DNA from: Leifsonia tongyongensis
GTDB taxonomy: Bacteria > Actinomycetota > Actinomycetes > Actinomycetales > Microbacteriaceae
Reading direction: 5' to 3'
NCBI RefSeq assembly: GCF_010686705.1
Contig: NZ_JAAGWY010000001.1
Span: 806,001-870,000, forward strand
DNA: 64,000 nucleotides
The position numbers and the translations under genes are program-made. This document shows positions 15,614 through 23,403 of this stretch, piece by piece (positions within the stretch are counted from its first letter, which is position 1; each line of letters starts with the position of its first letter). The notes beneath the pieces were generated by a model. That model was not told where the DNA came from, did not search any database, and saw only the letters and a list, made by a program, of their open reading frames with translations.

Positions 15614-17200
15614 TCATCGCTTCACTGGCTGTCCGGTCTTCGGATCGAGGAACAGCGTCCGCGAACTCGAGTCACCGCGGTTCCCGTTGTCATCTCCCTG
15701 GCCGCGGGTCGAGAACGAGAACATGTTGTTCAGCGTTCCTGCCTTCTGATCGAAGGAGGCGTTGCCGATGCGGCCGGTATTCCAGTTGTCCTCGATGAAT
15801 CGGAGGATGGAACTCTGGTCGGTGGTGGTGTGGTCCACGAAGTTGGCCTTCGCGTAGGGCGAGATCACTAGCAGCGGCAGGCGCGGGCCGTAGCCGCAAC
15901 GATCCTGGTAGCCACCGAGCACCACAGCCGGATTCGTACCGCAGTTGGTGCCCCCGGCCAGGGCGTCGACCGCCGGGTCGTTCGACTGGTTCACGATCGG
16001 GCTCATCTGGTGGTCATACCAGCCGTCGCTGTCGTCGTACGCAATGATCACCGCCGTGCTCTTCCAGTCCTGCGTCTTCTGGAGCCTGTTGATCGTGTCG
16101 ACCACGAAGGCCTGCTCGTCCAGCGGGTTCGAGTAGCCGGCGTGGCCGTCCTGCGCGGCCGGGGCCTTGAGGAAGCTGACGGCCGGCATGCTCTTCGCGT
16201 TCACGGCCGACCAGAAGTCCGTCAGGTCGTACTGGTGGTTGGCCTGACCGTTGTGGCCGATCTCGGCGACCGACGCGGGCGGTGTGTGCTGCAGGTTGGC
16301 CGTGCTGGCGAAGTACTGGAACGGCTCGTGGTGAGGGATATAGGACTTCGAGGTGACCGGAGTGCCGTACGTCGTGGTGCTGGTGGCTGCGCAGTCACGG
16401 AAGCCGCCCTGGAACCATCCCCAGCTCACGTTCTTGGCATTCAGCAGGTCGCCGACGTTCTTGTTCTTGACATCCGTCGAGGTCGTGGCGTCTCGCGTGT
16501 CGCACTTGTCACCGGCTGGCTGCGGATCGCCCACGACAGTGGAGTTCGCCGTCACGGCCGGAGAGGTGGTGGAGAATCCATGGGTCTGGCCGGCGATCAG
16601 ATTGAGCGCGCCGGGGGTGGAGGGGCCGAAGGTGGTGTTGTACGAGTTGTCGCTCATCGCGAAATGCTGCGCGTAGTTCCACATCGCGGTGACGGTGTTC
16701 CCGTCGTAGTAGCCCATGACGAGGCCCGGGCCCTTGCCGTAGTCGACACAGGCACCGGCGCCACGGCCCACCGTTTCGACGAACTTGTCCATCAGGCCCG
16801 AGTCGAACGCTTTCTGCTCGTCCGTATAGGTGTGGTCCTGGTCACACGTCTGCGCCTGGCTCGGGTCGAGACGGAACGGCTGAACCGAGTTCGGGTTGTT
16901 GGGCGCCTGCAGCGGACCGTTCAACCCATTGACGGTCGGAGTATTCGCGGCCGCGGTGAAGCGGCTCTCGCCGGCCGGATTGGCGGCGTTCGGGTACGTT
17001 GCGAAGTAGTGGTCGAACGAGACGTTCTCCTGAAAGATGACAACGACGTGCTTGATCGGCGTCGCGGTCGAGCTGGCGGCCGTCTTGCTGCCGTCGTCGC
17101 TCGAGGGACCGGACGCGACAGCCGGAGCGACGGCTCCGGCTGCGACGATAGCGGCCGCCCCCACGGCTGCCGCTATGTGCTGGATCTTGAGTTTGAACAC
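15614..17200 (-). CDS. Secreted phosphoesterase (phospholipase C / acid phosphatase family)
   Basis: 528 residues from a GTG start at 17200 with AAGGAG eight bases upstream. A Sec signal peptide is clear (basic start, alanine-rich core, probable cleavage after AVA near residue 29). The family signature PIKHVVVIFQENVSFDHYFA comes next, followed by FAMSDNSYNTTFGPSTPGAL, VIIAYDDSDGWYDHQMSP and GPRLPLLVISPYAKANFVDH. This is the phosphoesterase family of bacterial phospholipases C and AcpA-type acid phosphatases. It would act outside the membrane in phosphate scavenging or lipid turnover. It is monocistronic and bounded downstream by a terminator. Confidence 0.92.
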   Translation of the reverse strand: MFKLKIQHIAAAVGAAAIVAAGAVAPAVASGPSSDDGSKTAASSTATPIKHVVVIFQENVSFDHYFATYPNAANPAGESRFTAAANTPTVNGLNGPLQAPNNPNSVQPFRLDPSQAQTCDQDHTYTDEQKAFDSGLMDKFVETVGRGAGACVDYGKGPGLVMGYYDGNTVTAMWNYAQHFAMSDNSYNTTFGPSTPGALNLIAGQTHGFSTTSPAVTANSTVVGDPQPAGDKCDTRDATTSTDVKNKNVGDLLNAKNVSWGWFQGGFRDCAATSTTTYGTPVTSKSYIPHHEPFQYFASTANLQHTPPASVAEIGHNGQANHQYDLTDFWSAVNAKSMPAVSFLKAPAAQDGHAGYSNPLDEQAFVVDTINRLQKTQDWKSTAVIIAYDDSDGWYDHQMSPIVNQSNDPAVDALAGGTNCGTNPAVVLGGYQDRCGYGPRLPLLVISPYAKANFVDHTTTDQSSILRFIEDNWNTGRIGNASFDQKAGTLNNMFSFSTRGQGDDNGNRGDSSSRTLFLDPKTGQPVKR

Positions 17201-17367
17201 CAGGCGCTCTCCTTGCGAGGTCGTGCTCGCGGGCGCGTCCCGCGAGCACTCCCCACTCTGGCACTGCCCCTGTACGGGTGTCAGGCGTCTCGGGTGACGG
17301 AAATGTGGACGTCAGGTGAACCGTTCCCCAATTCTCGGGTCGATTCGGGAAGACCTGATGCGGTCGA

Positions 17368-18183
17368 TCAGTGCAGGGCGGAGCTGAGCGCAGTCAGCAC
17401 GTGAACAGCCAAGGACTCTTGCGCGCTCAGGCTCGGGTGCACTCCGTCGTCGAGGAACGGTTCCGCTACCGGCTCTGCATCGAATGCGTCGATGACGGCG
17501 CCACCCAGCGCGGACAGTTCGGCGGCGAGACCGCGAGCGTCTTCGTTGGTCCAGGTGATTCCGGCCAACTGGAAGTACCGGAACTGCGCAACCAGCTCCT
17601 CATCCACGGGGGTCGGCGACAGCCAGACCCAGTTCGCTTCATCGCGCTGAGCCAAGTCGCGGAGCGCTCGAAGGTTGCGTACCGTCTCGGCTGAACTCAC
17701 CAGCCGCGTGCCTGTAGCGCCGCCGAACCGCTGGGAGTCGTTCCCGCCGAGCATGCAGAACACCCAGTCACCGGATGCGCGACGAAGCGCGGAAACCCCC
17801 GCCAACGCCTGCGTCGTGGTCGAGCCGGCGACGGCCAGGTTCTCGAATCTCAGTTCGAGGTTCGGTCGCTCCGCGTCAAAGAGTGCAGCGATGAGTTCGA
17901 ACCAGGAGAGTCGATCAGCCGTCGTGCTCTCACCGGTCGCGACGACCGCCTGGCCGCGCTCGAATGGTGGATGCTGCAGCACCTCGCGCACATCCTGGCG
18001 CGCTGCGAGCCGGCGGACCGCCTCGGCTCGCTGCGCATCGAGCTGCGCAACAGCCTCACGGTACGTCCCAGTATCGGTGCCGAACAGGGAGGCCAGGGTT
18101 TCGTCGCTCAGCGCGCGGACATAGCCGAGCGAGCGTTCAGGATGCTGGAAACGGACGAGCTTCTCGAGCAGCGGGTCGACCAT
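17368..18183 (-). CDS. SGNH/GDSL-family hydrolase
   Basis: 271 residues with AAGGAGT ahead of the ATG. SGNH blocks can be followed: block I as TGESTT with nucleophile Ser86 (Glu instead of the usual Asp before it), block II Gly120 in LAVAGSTTTQ, block III Asn148 in LGGNDS, and block V Asp246-x2-His249 in DDGVHPS. An extra N-terminal helical region (residues 1-75) precedes the catalytic domain. There is no signal peptide, so it is probably a cytoplasmic esterase. Its promoter holds two operator-like palindromes next to a decayed TetR gene, suggesting it was once controlled by that repressor. Confidence 0.78.
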   Translation of the reverse strand: MVDPLLEKLVRFQHPERSLGYVRALSDETLASLFGTDTGTYREAVAQLDAQRAEAVRRLAARQDVREVLQHPPFERGQAVVATGESTTADRLSWFELIAALFDAERPNLELRFENLAVAGSTTTQALAGVSALRRASGDWVFCMLGGNDSQRFGGATGTRLVSSAETVRNLRALRDLAQRDEANWVWLSPTPVDEELVAQFRYFQLAGITWTNEDARGLAAELSALGGAVIDAFDAEPVAEPFLDDGVHPSLSAQESLAVHVLTALSSALH

Positions 18184-18201
18184 CGTGTACTCCTTAATTA
18201 A

Positions 18202-18230
18202 TTACAGAGTACAATCATTACACAGTGTAA
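18202..18230. promoter_or_regulatory. Paired TetR-type operator sequences
   Basis: TTACACAGTGTAA (18218-18230) is a perfect 13-base inverted repeat with a single central base. TTACAGAGTACAA (18202-18214) matches it at ten of thirteen positions, 16 bases away. Both lie within 50 bases of the SGNH hydrolase start in an AT-rich stretch that presumably holds its promoter. Such sites are typical of TetR or MarR regulators, and a broken TetR gene begins about 50 bases further on. Confidence 0.6.
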
Positions 18231-18280
18231 CTATTAAATCCACGAAGAGCCGCGGTGGTGCGGCCGGCCTAGAGTGGAGG

Positions 18281-18448
18281 CAGAAGGGATTCATCCGTGG
18301 CTTCGCCCCGCTGATGGGGTACGACACGGAACATCGCGGACTCATCGAACTCTTTCTCACGATGAGCACGGAGGCGACGAACCCCGAGCATCCCGCACGC
18401 CCGTTCATCCTGCAGCGCCACCGAAAGAAGCTTCCTGAATGCCGCTAG
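18281..18448 (+). pseudogene. Remnant of a TetR/AcrR regulator (C-terminal end only)
   Basis: The frame from about 18281 to the stop at 18446-18448 reads FAPLMGYDTEHRGLIELFLT followed by MSTEATNPEHPARPFILQR. This strongly resembles the stretch (I/L)(I/V)xLFxxLSxEAT(D/N)PxHPA found near the middle of many actinobacterial TetR proteins. No helix-turn-helix can be found upstream and the C-terminal helices are missing. The frame ends by overlapping the Dabb gene start. I read it as a deletion remnant of a divergent regulator of the SGNH hydrolase gene. Family resemblance is from memory. Confidence 0.5.
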
Positions 18449-18870
18449 CTGATCTGAAGGCTGAACTCGCGGATGTCGGCATCGACCGATTCACCGCATC
18501 CGACTACCGCCCTGGACGCACAACGCACATCGTCCTGTTCCGGTACCGACCAGACGTGACGGATGCGCAGCGTTCAAAAATCGCTCGACGGTTCCATGCG
18601 CTCGCACAGACGGAACGCAACGGTGAGCCATATATTGCATCAATTAGGAGCGGTGACCAGTGCAGCGGCGAGACCGCGCCCGGCGGCCACGACCGAGCGT
18701 TCATCGTGATGTTCAGGTCGCTCGGCGACCGCAACTTCTACGTCGGCGAACCCGTCTTCTCAGACCGGGAGCATCTCGACATCGCCCACGCGGAGTTCAA
18801 GGAGTTCGTCGGCCCCTTCCTCGCCGAGGACGGAGCGCTCGTCTTCGACTTCCACGAGCCGGACGCCTGA
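18439..18870 (+). CDS. Dabb-fold (stress-responsive A/B barrel) protein
   Basis: 143 residues. After a 27-residue leader the domain begins with TTHIVLFRYRPDVTDAQRSK and ends with HAEFKEFVGPFL, the ferredoxin-like dimeric A/B barrel. These small proteins occur beside catabolic and stress genes; some have cyclase or lyase activity and most are unassigned. The ATG at 18439 overlaps the end of the TetR remnant, and the ribosome site is weak (AGAAG), so a start at a later codon near residue 28 cannot be excluded. It is convergent with the VIT-family gene, with 32 bases between. Confidence 0.75.
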   Translation: MPLADLKAELADVGIDRFTASDYRPGRTTHIVLFRYRPDVTDAQRSKIARRFHALAQTERNGEPYIASIRSGDQCSGETAPGGHDRAFIVMFRSLGDRNFYVGEPVFSDREHLDIAHAEFKEFVGPFLAEDGALVFDFHEPDA

Positions 18871-18902
18871 ATCACCACGGAGCGCGGCCGAGGCCAGGCG
18901 GC

Positions 18903-19643
18903 TTAGACGACCCCGGTGGTACCCAAGAGCGTGCCGATCGCGAACGTCGCGATGAGCGCTAGCGCTCCGCCGACGACGACGCGGACGGTCGCCCTCCCGC
19001 GAGAGCTCCCGCCGATGTACGCGGCCAGCCACCCGGTGGCGGCCAAGGCGATGATGACGACAACGAAGGTCAGCGGGACTCGAACCGCCTCGGGAAGCAA
19101 CAGCATCGGAATCAAAGGCAGGATGCCGCCGATCGTGAAGGAGACAGCCGACGCGAACGCCGCATGCCACGGGCTCACCACGTCGGCCTGGTCGATACCC
19201 AGTTCCGCCGAGAGATGGGCCTCGAGCGCGTCGTGCTCAGTCAATTCCACCGCGACCTGTCGTGCGGTCTCGGGGCTCAGCCCCTTCGCCCGGTAGAGCC
19301 CAGCCAGTTCCTGGAGCTCCTCGTCAGGCATCTCGGCCAGCTCGCGTCTTTCCTTCGCGATCAGCGCGTGCTCGCTGTCCCGCTGGCTACTCACCGACAC
19401 ATACTCACCGAGCGCCATCGAAATTGCACCCCCCACGAGAGCTGCAAGGCCCGCGGTGAGGAGGGGTGCGATCGCGCCCGTCGCACCGGCGACGCCCACG
19501 GCCACCGCTGCGACCGAGACGATTCCGTCATTCGCACCGAGCACCCCTGCTCGCAGCCAATTCAGCCGCTGGGCAAGCCGCTCACGGTGCGGCTCCGATT
19601 GGTGTGCGCCAGGAATCGTGTCCAGTTCATCCGAGTCGATCAT
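18903..19643 (-). CDS. VIT1/CCC1-family iron/manganese transporter
   Basis: 246 residues. Five membrane segments are evident. The N-terminal one holds RAGVLGANDGIVSVAAVAVG, the typical VIT signature, followed by GAISMALGEYVSVSSQRDSE. A cytoplasmic helical hairpin rich in Glu (about residues 88-150, with AKERRELAEMPDEELQELAG and LTEHDALEAHL) matches the metal-binding domain of the VIT/CCC1 family. The likely role is export or sequestration of Fe(II) or Mn(II) at the plasma membrane. Monocistronic. Confidence 0.9.
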   Translation of the reverse strand: MIDSDELDTIPGAHQSEPHRERLAQRLNWLRAGVLGANDGIVSVAAVAVGVAGATGAIAPLLTAGLAALVGGAISMALGEYVSVSSQRDSEHALIAKERRELAEMPDEELQELAGLYRAKGLSPETARQVAVELTEHDALEAHLSAELGIDQADVVSPWHAAFASAVSFTIGGILPLIPMLLLPEAVRVPLTFVVVIIALAATGWLAAYIGGSSRGRATVRVVVGGALALIATFAIGTLLGTTGVV

Positions 19644-19768
19644 GTAAAAACCTCAGCACTCTCGGCGACGTCCCGCCAGTAAGGGCAGCCTGCCCATAGG
19701 TGTCTTGATGGAAGGGATTCACCGCCATCCGAAAGACTGACAACTACGTAGCCAAGAGGCCTATTCCC

Positions 19769-20590
19769 TCAGATCCCCCCTGCGTCGAGCGCATCCAATG
19801 CGGCCACATCCTCCGCGCTGAGCTCGAAGTCCACGTCGGCGTTCTCCGCGATCCGGCTGGGGGTGGTGGACTTGGGGAGCGGCAGGATGTCCTTCTGGAG
19901 CAGGTATCGGATGCTCACCTGGGCCACCGACTTGCCGTACTTGCCGGCAATCGCAGCGATCTCGCGATTCTTCAGGAGCCGACCCGTCGCGAGAGGCGAA
20001 TAGCCTTCGACCAGGATGCCCTTGTCGTGGCAGTACGCGGTGGTCTCGGGCTCGGTGTGGCCGACGAACCAGCGGATCTGGTTCACCTGCGGGAGGACGC
20101 TCGTGGCGGCGGTGAGCGACTCGAGATCGGCGACGGTGAAGTTGCTGACGCCGATCGAGCGGGTGCTTCCCGCCGCGTAGAGCTCCTCGAAGACCTTCCA
20201 GACCTCGATGTTGCCGGCGCGGTGGTCGCTGCCGATGGCGTTCCACGGCCAGGGCGCGTGGATCAGGTAGAGATCCACCGGGCCGAGATCGAGCGCTGCT
20301 GTGGATCGCTCGAACGCGTGCCGGGCACCCGCGGGGTCCTTGACTTCAGCGGGGCACTTGGTCGTGATGAAGATGTCTTCCCTCTGAATCCCGCTGTCGC
20401 GGACGGCGCGTCCCACGCTCGCCTCGTTGCCGTACGCGCGGGCCGTATCGATGTGGCGGTAGCCCGTGTCGATCGCCGTGCGCACCGAGTCGTACGTCTT
20501 GGGGCCATCCGGAATCTGCCAGGTTCCGAAACCGATCTTGGGGATGGTGACGCCGTTGGACAGAGCGAACGTATCGGTCAAAACAGGCAT
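19769..20590 (-). CDS. Aldo/keto reductase (2,5-diketogluconate reductase-like)
   Basis: 273 residues with AAAGGA ahead of the ATG. The catalytic tetrad is complete: Asp48 (YRHIDTA), Tyr53 (AYGNE), Lys78 (ITTKCP) and His111 (YLIHAPWPW). NADPH-binding elements SIGVSNF and LPLPKSTTPSRIAEN are present. It is a cytosolic NADPH-dependent carbonyl reductase of the AKR3/AKR5 type, substrate not predictable. It is separated by 199 bases from the TetR gene upstream on the same strand, so I do not assign it to the aromatic operon. Confidence 0.9.
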   Translation of the reverse strand: MPVLTDTFALSNGVTIPKIGFGTWQIPDGPKTYDSVRTAIDTGYRHIDTARAYGNEASVGRAVRDSGIQREDIFITTKCPAEVKDPAGARHAFERSTAALDLGPVDLYLIHAPWPWNAIGSDHRAGNIEVWKVFEELYAAGSTRSIGVSNFTVADLESLTAATSVLPQVNQIRWFVGHTEPETTAYCHDKGILVEGYSPLATGRLLKNREIAAIAGKYGKSVAQVSIRYLLQKDILPLPKSTTPSRIAENADVDFELSAEDVAALDALDAGGI

Positions 20591-20789
20591 GGAATTCCTT
20601 TCAGGGGCGGGATGTCGGCCATGGTAGTCCTCCGGCGACAGCGATTTCCCGCCACGGTTCGTATTGGTTCCTGTTGACGGTAGACATCACTGCACGCCCT
20701 GGGTGGGCGGCGCTCGAACGGGAGGGGCGTCGTCGCCGGGAGCGAAACCGACCGGCCGGATCCGGCCATCGACTCCCCATGGCCGATCT

Positions 20790-21434
20790 TCAGGCCGCGG
20801 CGCTCACCTGGGCAAGAATCGTGGGGAGCGTCTTGCGCACATACCCGGACTCGAAGAAGTGCGTCTCGTCGGCGCCTCGCAGCAGCCACGTCTCGAACGA
20901 TCGCTCGTACGTGTTGAGAATCACTCGAACAGCGAGCTCGGTCGGCCACGAAATCCGTCGGTGCAGTTTTTCGAACAGGTCCGCGAAGACTCCGGCCAGA
21001 GCCGTTATGAACATCCTCTCGCCTTCGGCGACTTCAACCATGCCCGCTGCCGATCGCAATGATGCGACGCGGCGCTGCGATCTGATGATCAGGCTCGTCC
21101 TGTCCAGCGGTGACGATCGCGCGATGGCGACCGCGGCCCGCGCGATGGCGGACTCATCGGAGGAGTCCGTCGCGTCCGTCGCGAACCGATCGACACCCGA
21201 CCGCAGTCGTTGAACGCATTCGTCGACAAGCACCTCATGGACAGCATCCAACAGGGCTTGGTCCGAGGGAAAGAGTTGCCGGAAAGCGCCCGCATTCAGC
21301 CCTGCTTGAGCGCAGATGTCCGCGATCGACTGCGTCGTGAGGCTGCCATCGAGAGGGAGGGACGCCCGTGCGGCATTCACCACGAGTCGACGGGTACGCG
21401 CACGTTGCGTTTGGGCTTCCGCCGAGTCGCTCAC
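20790..21434 (-). CDS. TetR-family regulator, last gene of the aromatic operon
   Basis: 214 residues from GTG at 21434, overlapping the hydroxylase stop as GTGA. The N-terminal helix-turn-helix reads SLTTQSIADICAQAGLNAGA then FRQLFPSDQALLDAV. The rest is helical and ligand-binding. Co-translation with the hydroxylase implies that it senses a pathway intermediate or feeds back on the operon. A second TetR gene lies just upstream of the operon at 27483-28124, so control may be dual. Confidence 0.86.
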   Translation of the reverse strand: MSDSAEAQTQRARTRRLVVNAARASLPLDGSLTTQSIADICAQAGLNAGAFRQLFPSDQALLDAVHEVLVDECVQRLRSGVDRFATDATDSSDESAIARAAVAIARSSPLDRTSLIIRSQRRVASLRSAAGMVEVAEGERMFITALAGVFADLFEKLHRRISWPTELAVRVILNTYERSFETWLLRGADETHFFESGYVRKTLPTILAQVSAAA

Positions 21435-23035
21435 TGCGATCTCGCCGTGGGAATCGCGTGAGTCGAGGTCAGCTCACCGGGTAGAAGCGGGCACACCCAG
21501 CGAACCTCTGACTGCTGAGCCAACTCTGCGAAGGTGTCCCCGATCCCGAGGACGACCCCGTCGGGTCGAATCAACGCGAAGCGCGCTCCCGCGGCTTCGA
21601 GCCACTCGGTCAGGATGCGCGACGCGGTGCTCGACGGGTCGGCGGCGGCGCACACGACCCTCGCGGCCGTCGTGGCCTGGACGAAGCGACGGTCGGACTC
21701 CGACAAGACGAGCAGGGTGAAGCCGGAGCCTACGGCCGGGTCGATCAGAACCTCGCCGGCAGCGGGGACGAGGCACACCAGGGGCAGCAACGCTCCCCTG
21801 ACCCTGCGAGGAACCCGCCGACTGACCAGTGGGCCGGCGACGAGCGGCGGCGTGGCGCTGCTCAGGATGACGTCTCCCAAATGCGGGATGCGGTTGAGCA
21901 CGGGCAGTATGACGCGGCGTGCGGCGACGGCTGCGCGCCCTCCACCTGTCATGACCTTGCCGATCATCACCGCTCGCCGCACCAACGCCTTCGCGTGTGG
22001 GGCCCGTTCGGCTTCGTACGAATCCAGCAGAGCGTCGAAGTCCGCCCTGCGGAGGGCGATGTCCAGCTTCCAGGCCAGGTTCATGGCGTCGCGCAGCCCC
22101 GATCCCATCCCCTGCCCGATGAATGGTGGGGTGAGGTGTGCGGCGTCGCCGGCGATCAGAAGGCGCCCGCGTCGCCATTGCCGGGCTACGCGAGCGCGGA
22201 AGGTGTACTCCATGCAGCGGACGATGCGGAGGTCGCCGTCATCGACATGGGCCACCCATGGGTCGATCAACCTTCGTACGTCATCGAGCCGGCGATAGTC
22301 GTCGGCGCTCTCCCCCTCGACGAGTTGGAACTCCCACCGGTGGTGATCGCCTGTGACGTGCATGTAGGTTGCGGCGCGGTTGGTGTCGCAGACCTGCTGG
22401 ACGCCATTCCAGGCGTCCACGGGAACTCCGCACTGCACATCGACGACGAGCCACCGCTGCTCGAACCCGAGATCGAGGTTCGTCGAGCCGATGAGGCTGC
22501 GGACCACGCTGTTGGCTCCGTCGCATCCGATGACGAACTTCGCGTGCACCTGCTGCAACTCGCCCGTGTCGACGTTGCGAACGCGAACACTGGCGAGCGA
22601 GCCGGACTGCATGACGCCGACGAGTTCCTGGCCGCCGGCAAGGGTGACCGAGGCGAATCTGGTCAGGTTGCGTCGTAGCAGCTCCTCGAGGTCTGGCTGG
22701 TCGAACATGTTGGCCTGCGGCAGGAAGCCCGACTCCCTCCGCTCGAACTGCGCCAGGATGCGGTGGTCGCTGTCGACGAGGCGCAGACCGCTGGCCGGTT
22801 CGCTGATCGTCGCGAACTGCTCGCCGACACCGAGCTGGTGAAGAATCTGCAGAACCTCGTCATCCAGGTGCACGGCACGCGGAAGCGGATACGCCTCGTG
22901 ATGCGGATCGATGACGAGAGTCCGGATACCACGTTGGCCGAGGAGACCGGCCAGCGTCAGCCCTGTCGGGCCGGCGCCGGCGATCAGGATGTCGACCTCA
23001 GTGGGCAGGACCGGATCGACGGTGCTCAACGCCAT
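21431..23035 (-). CDS. FAD-dependent aromatic hydroxylase (MhpA / 3-hydroxyphenylpropionate hydroxylase type)
   Basis: 534 residues. The three FAD and NADPH motifs of group A flavoprotein hydroxylases are present: ILIAGAGPTGLTLAGLLGQR (dinucleotide fold), VIGCDGANSVVR (DG motif) and LIAGDAAHLTPPFIGQGMGS (GD motif). Size and C-terminal thioredoxin-like region agree with MhpA and pentachlorophenol monooxygenase relatives. It should ortho-hydroxylate a phenolic acid to give the catechol used by the extradiol dioxygenase of this operon. It overlaps the DoxX-like gene by ten bases and the TetR gene by four. Confidence 0.88.
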   Translation of the reverse strand: MALSTVDPVLPTEVDILIAGAGPTGLTLAGLLGQRGIRTLVIDPHHEAYPLPRAVHLDDEVLQILHQLGVGEQFATISEPASGLRLVDSDHRILAQFERRESGFLPQANMFDQPDLEELLRRNLTRFASVTLAGGQELVGVMQSGSLASVRVRNVDTGELQQVHAKFVIGCDGANSVVRSLIGSTNLDLGFEQRWLVVDVQCGVPVDAWNGVQQVCDTNRAATYMHVTGDHHRWEFQLVEGESADDYRRLDDVRRLIDPWVAHVDDGDLRIVRCMEYTFRARVARQWRRGRLLIAGDAAHLTPPFIGQGMGSGLRDAMNLAWKLDIALRRADFDALLDSYEAERAPHAKALVRRAVMIGKVMTGGGRAAVAARRVILPVLNRIPHLGDVILSSATPPLVAGPLVSRRVPRRVRGALLPLVCLVPAAGEVLIDPAVGSGFTLLVLSESDRRFVQATTAARVVCAAADPSSTASRILTEWLEAAGARFALIRPDGVVLGIGDTFAELAQQSEVRWVCPLLPGELTSTHAIPTARSQ

Positions 23036-23403
23036 CCGATCGCGAGCGCTGCTGCTCCGGCGACCAGCGCAAGCAGGATGAGCAGGGCATCCAAAGGCAG
23101 CTTCTTCTTGTCGGCGAACCGCACGTTGGTGACGGCGGCGCCGAGCTGAAGGGCGACGAGCCCGATCGACGCCGCCACGGGAAGGATCGGCCCCCAGCCC
23201 AGCAGCATCGGCACGACCAAAGCGGCGACCGCGGCTAATTCCAGCCCGCCGATGCCCTTGACGACCACGGCGGGCACCGAGTCGGCCCAGTCGAAGCCGT
23301 TGTCGGCGACGAGCCGCGGCTTTGACCGGACGATCTTGAGCATCCCGACGGCGGTGTAGATCAGGACCTGGGGGACGACGGCGATCCAGTAGAGCCAGAT
23401 CAT
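23026..23403 (-). CDS. DoxX-like small membrane protein
   Basis: 125 residues from ATG at 23403, which overlaps the ligase stop as ATGA; an upstream extension of the frame is rejected. Four hydrophobic segments are visible, including WLYWIAVVPQVLIYTAVGML, GGLELAAVAALVVPMLLGWG and the C-terminal LLILLALVAGAAALAIGW, with the basic FADKKKLPLDALL loop between the third and fourth. This is the DoxX-like layout. Its role in the aromatic operon is unclear; such proteins occur in meta-cleavage clusters and may help a membrane-associated redox step. Confidence 0.72.
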   Translation of the reverse strand: MIWLYWIAVVPQVLIYTAVGMLKIVRSKPRLVADNGFDWADSVPAVVVKGIGGLELAAVAALVVPMLLGWGPILPVAASIGLVALQLGAAVTNVRFADKKKLPLDALLILLALVAGAAALAIGWR

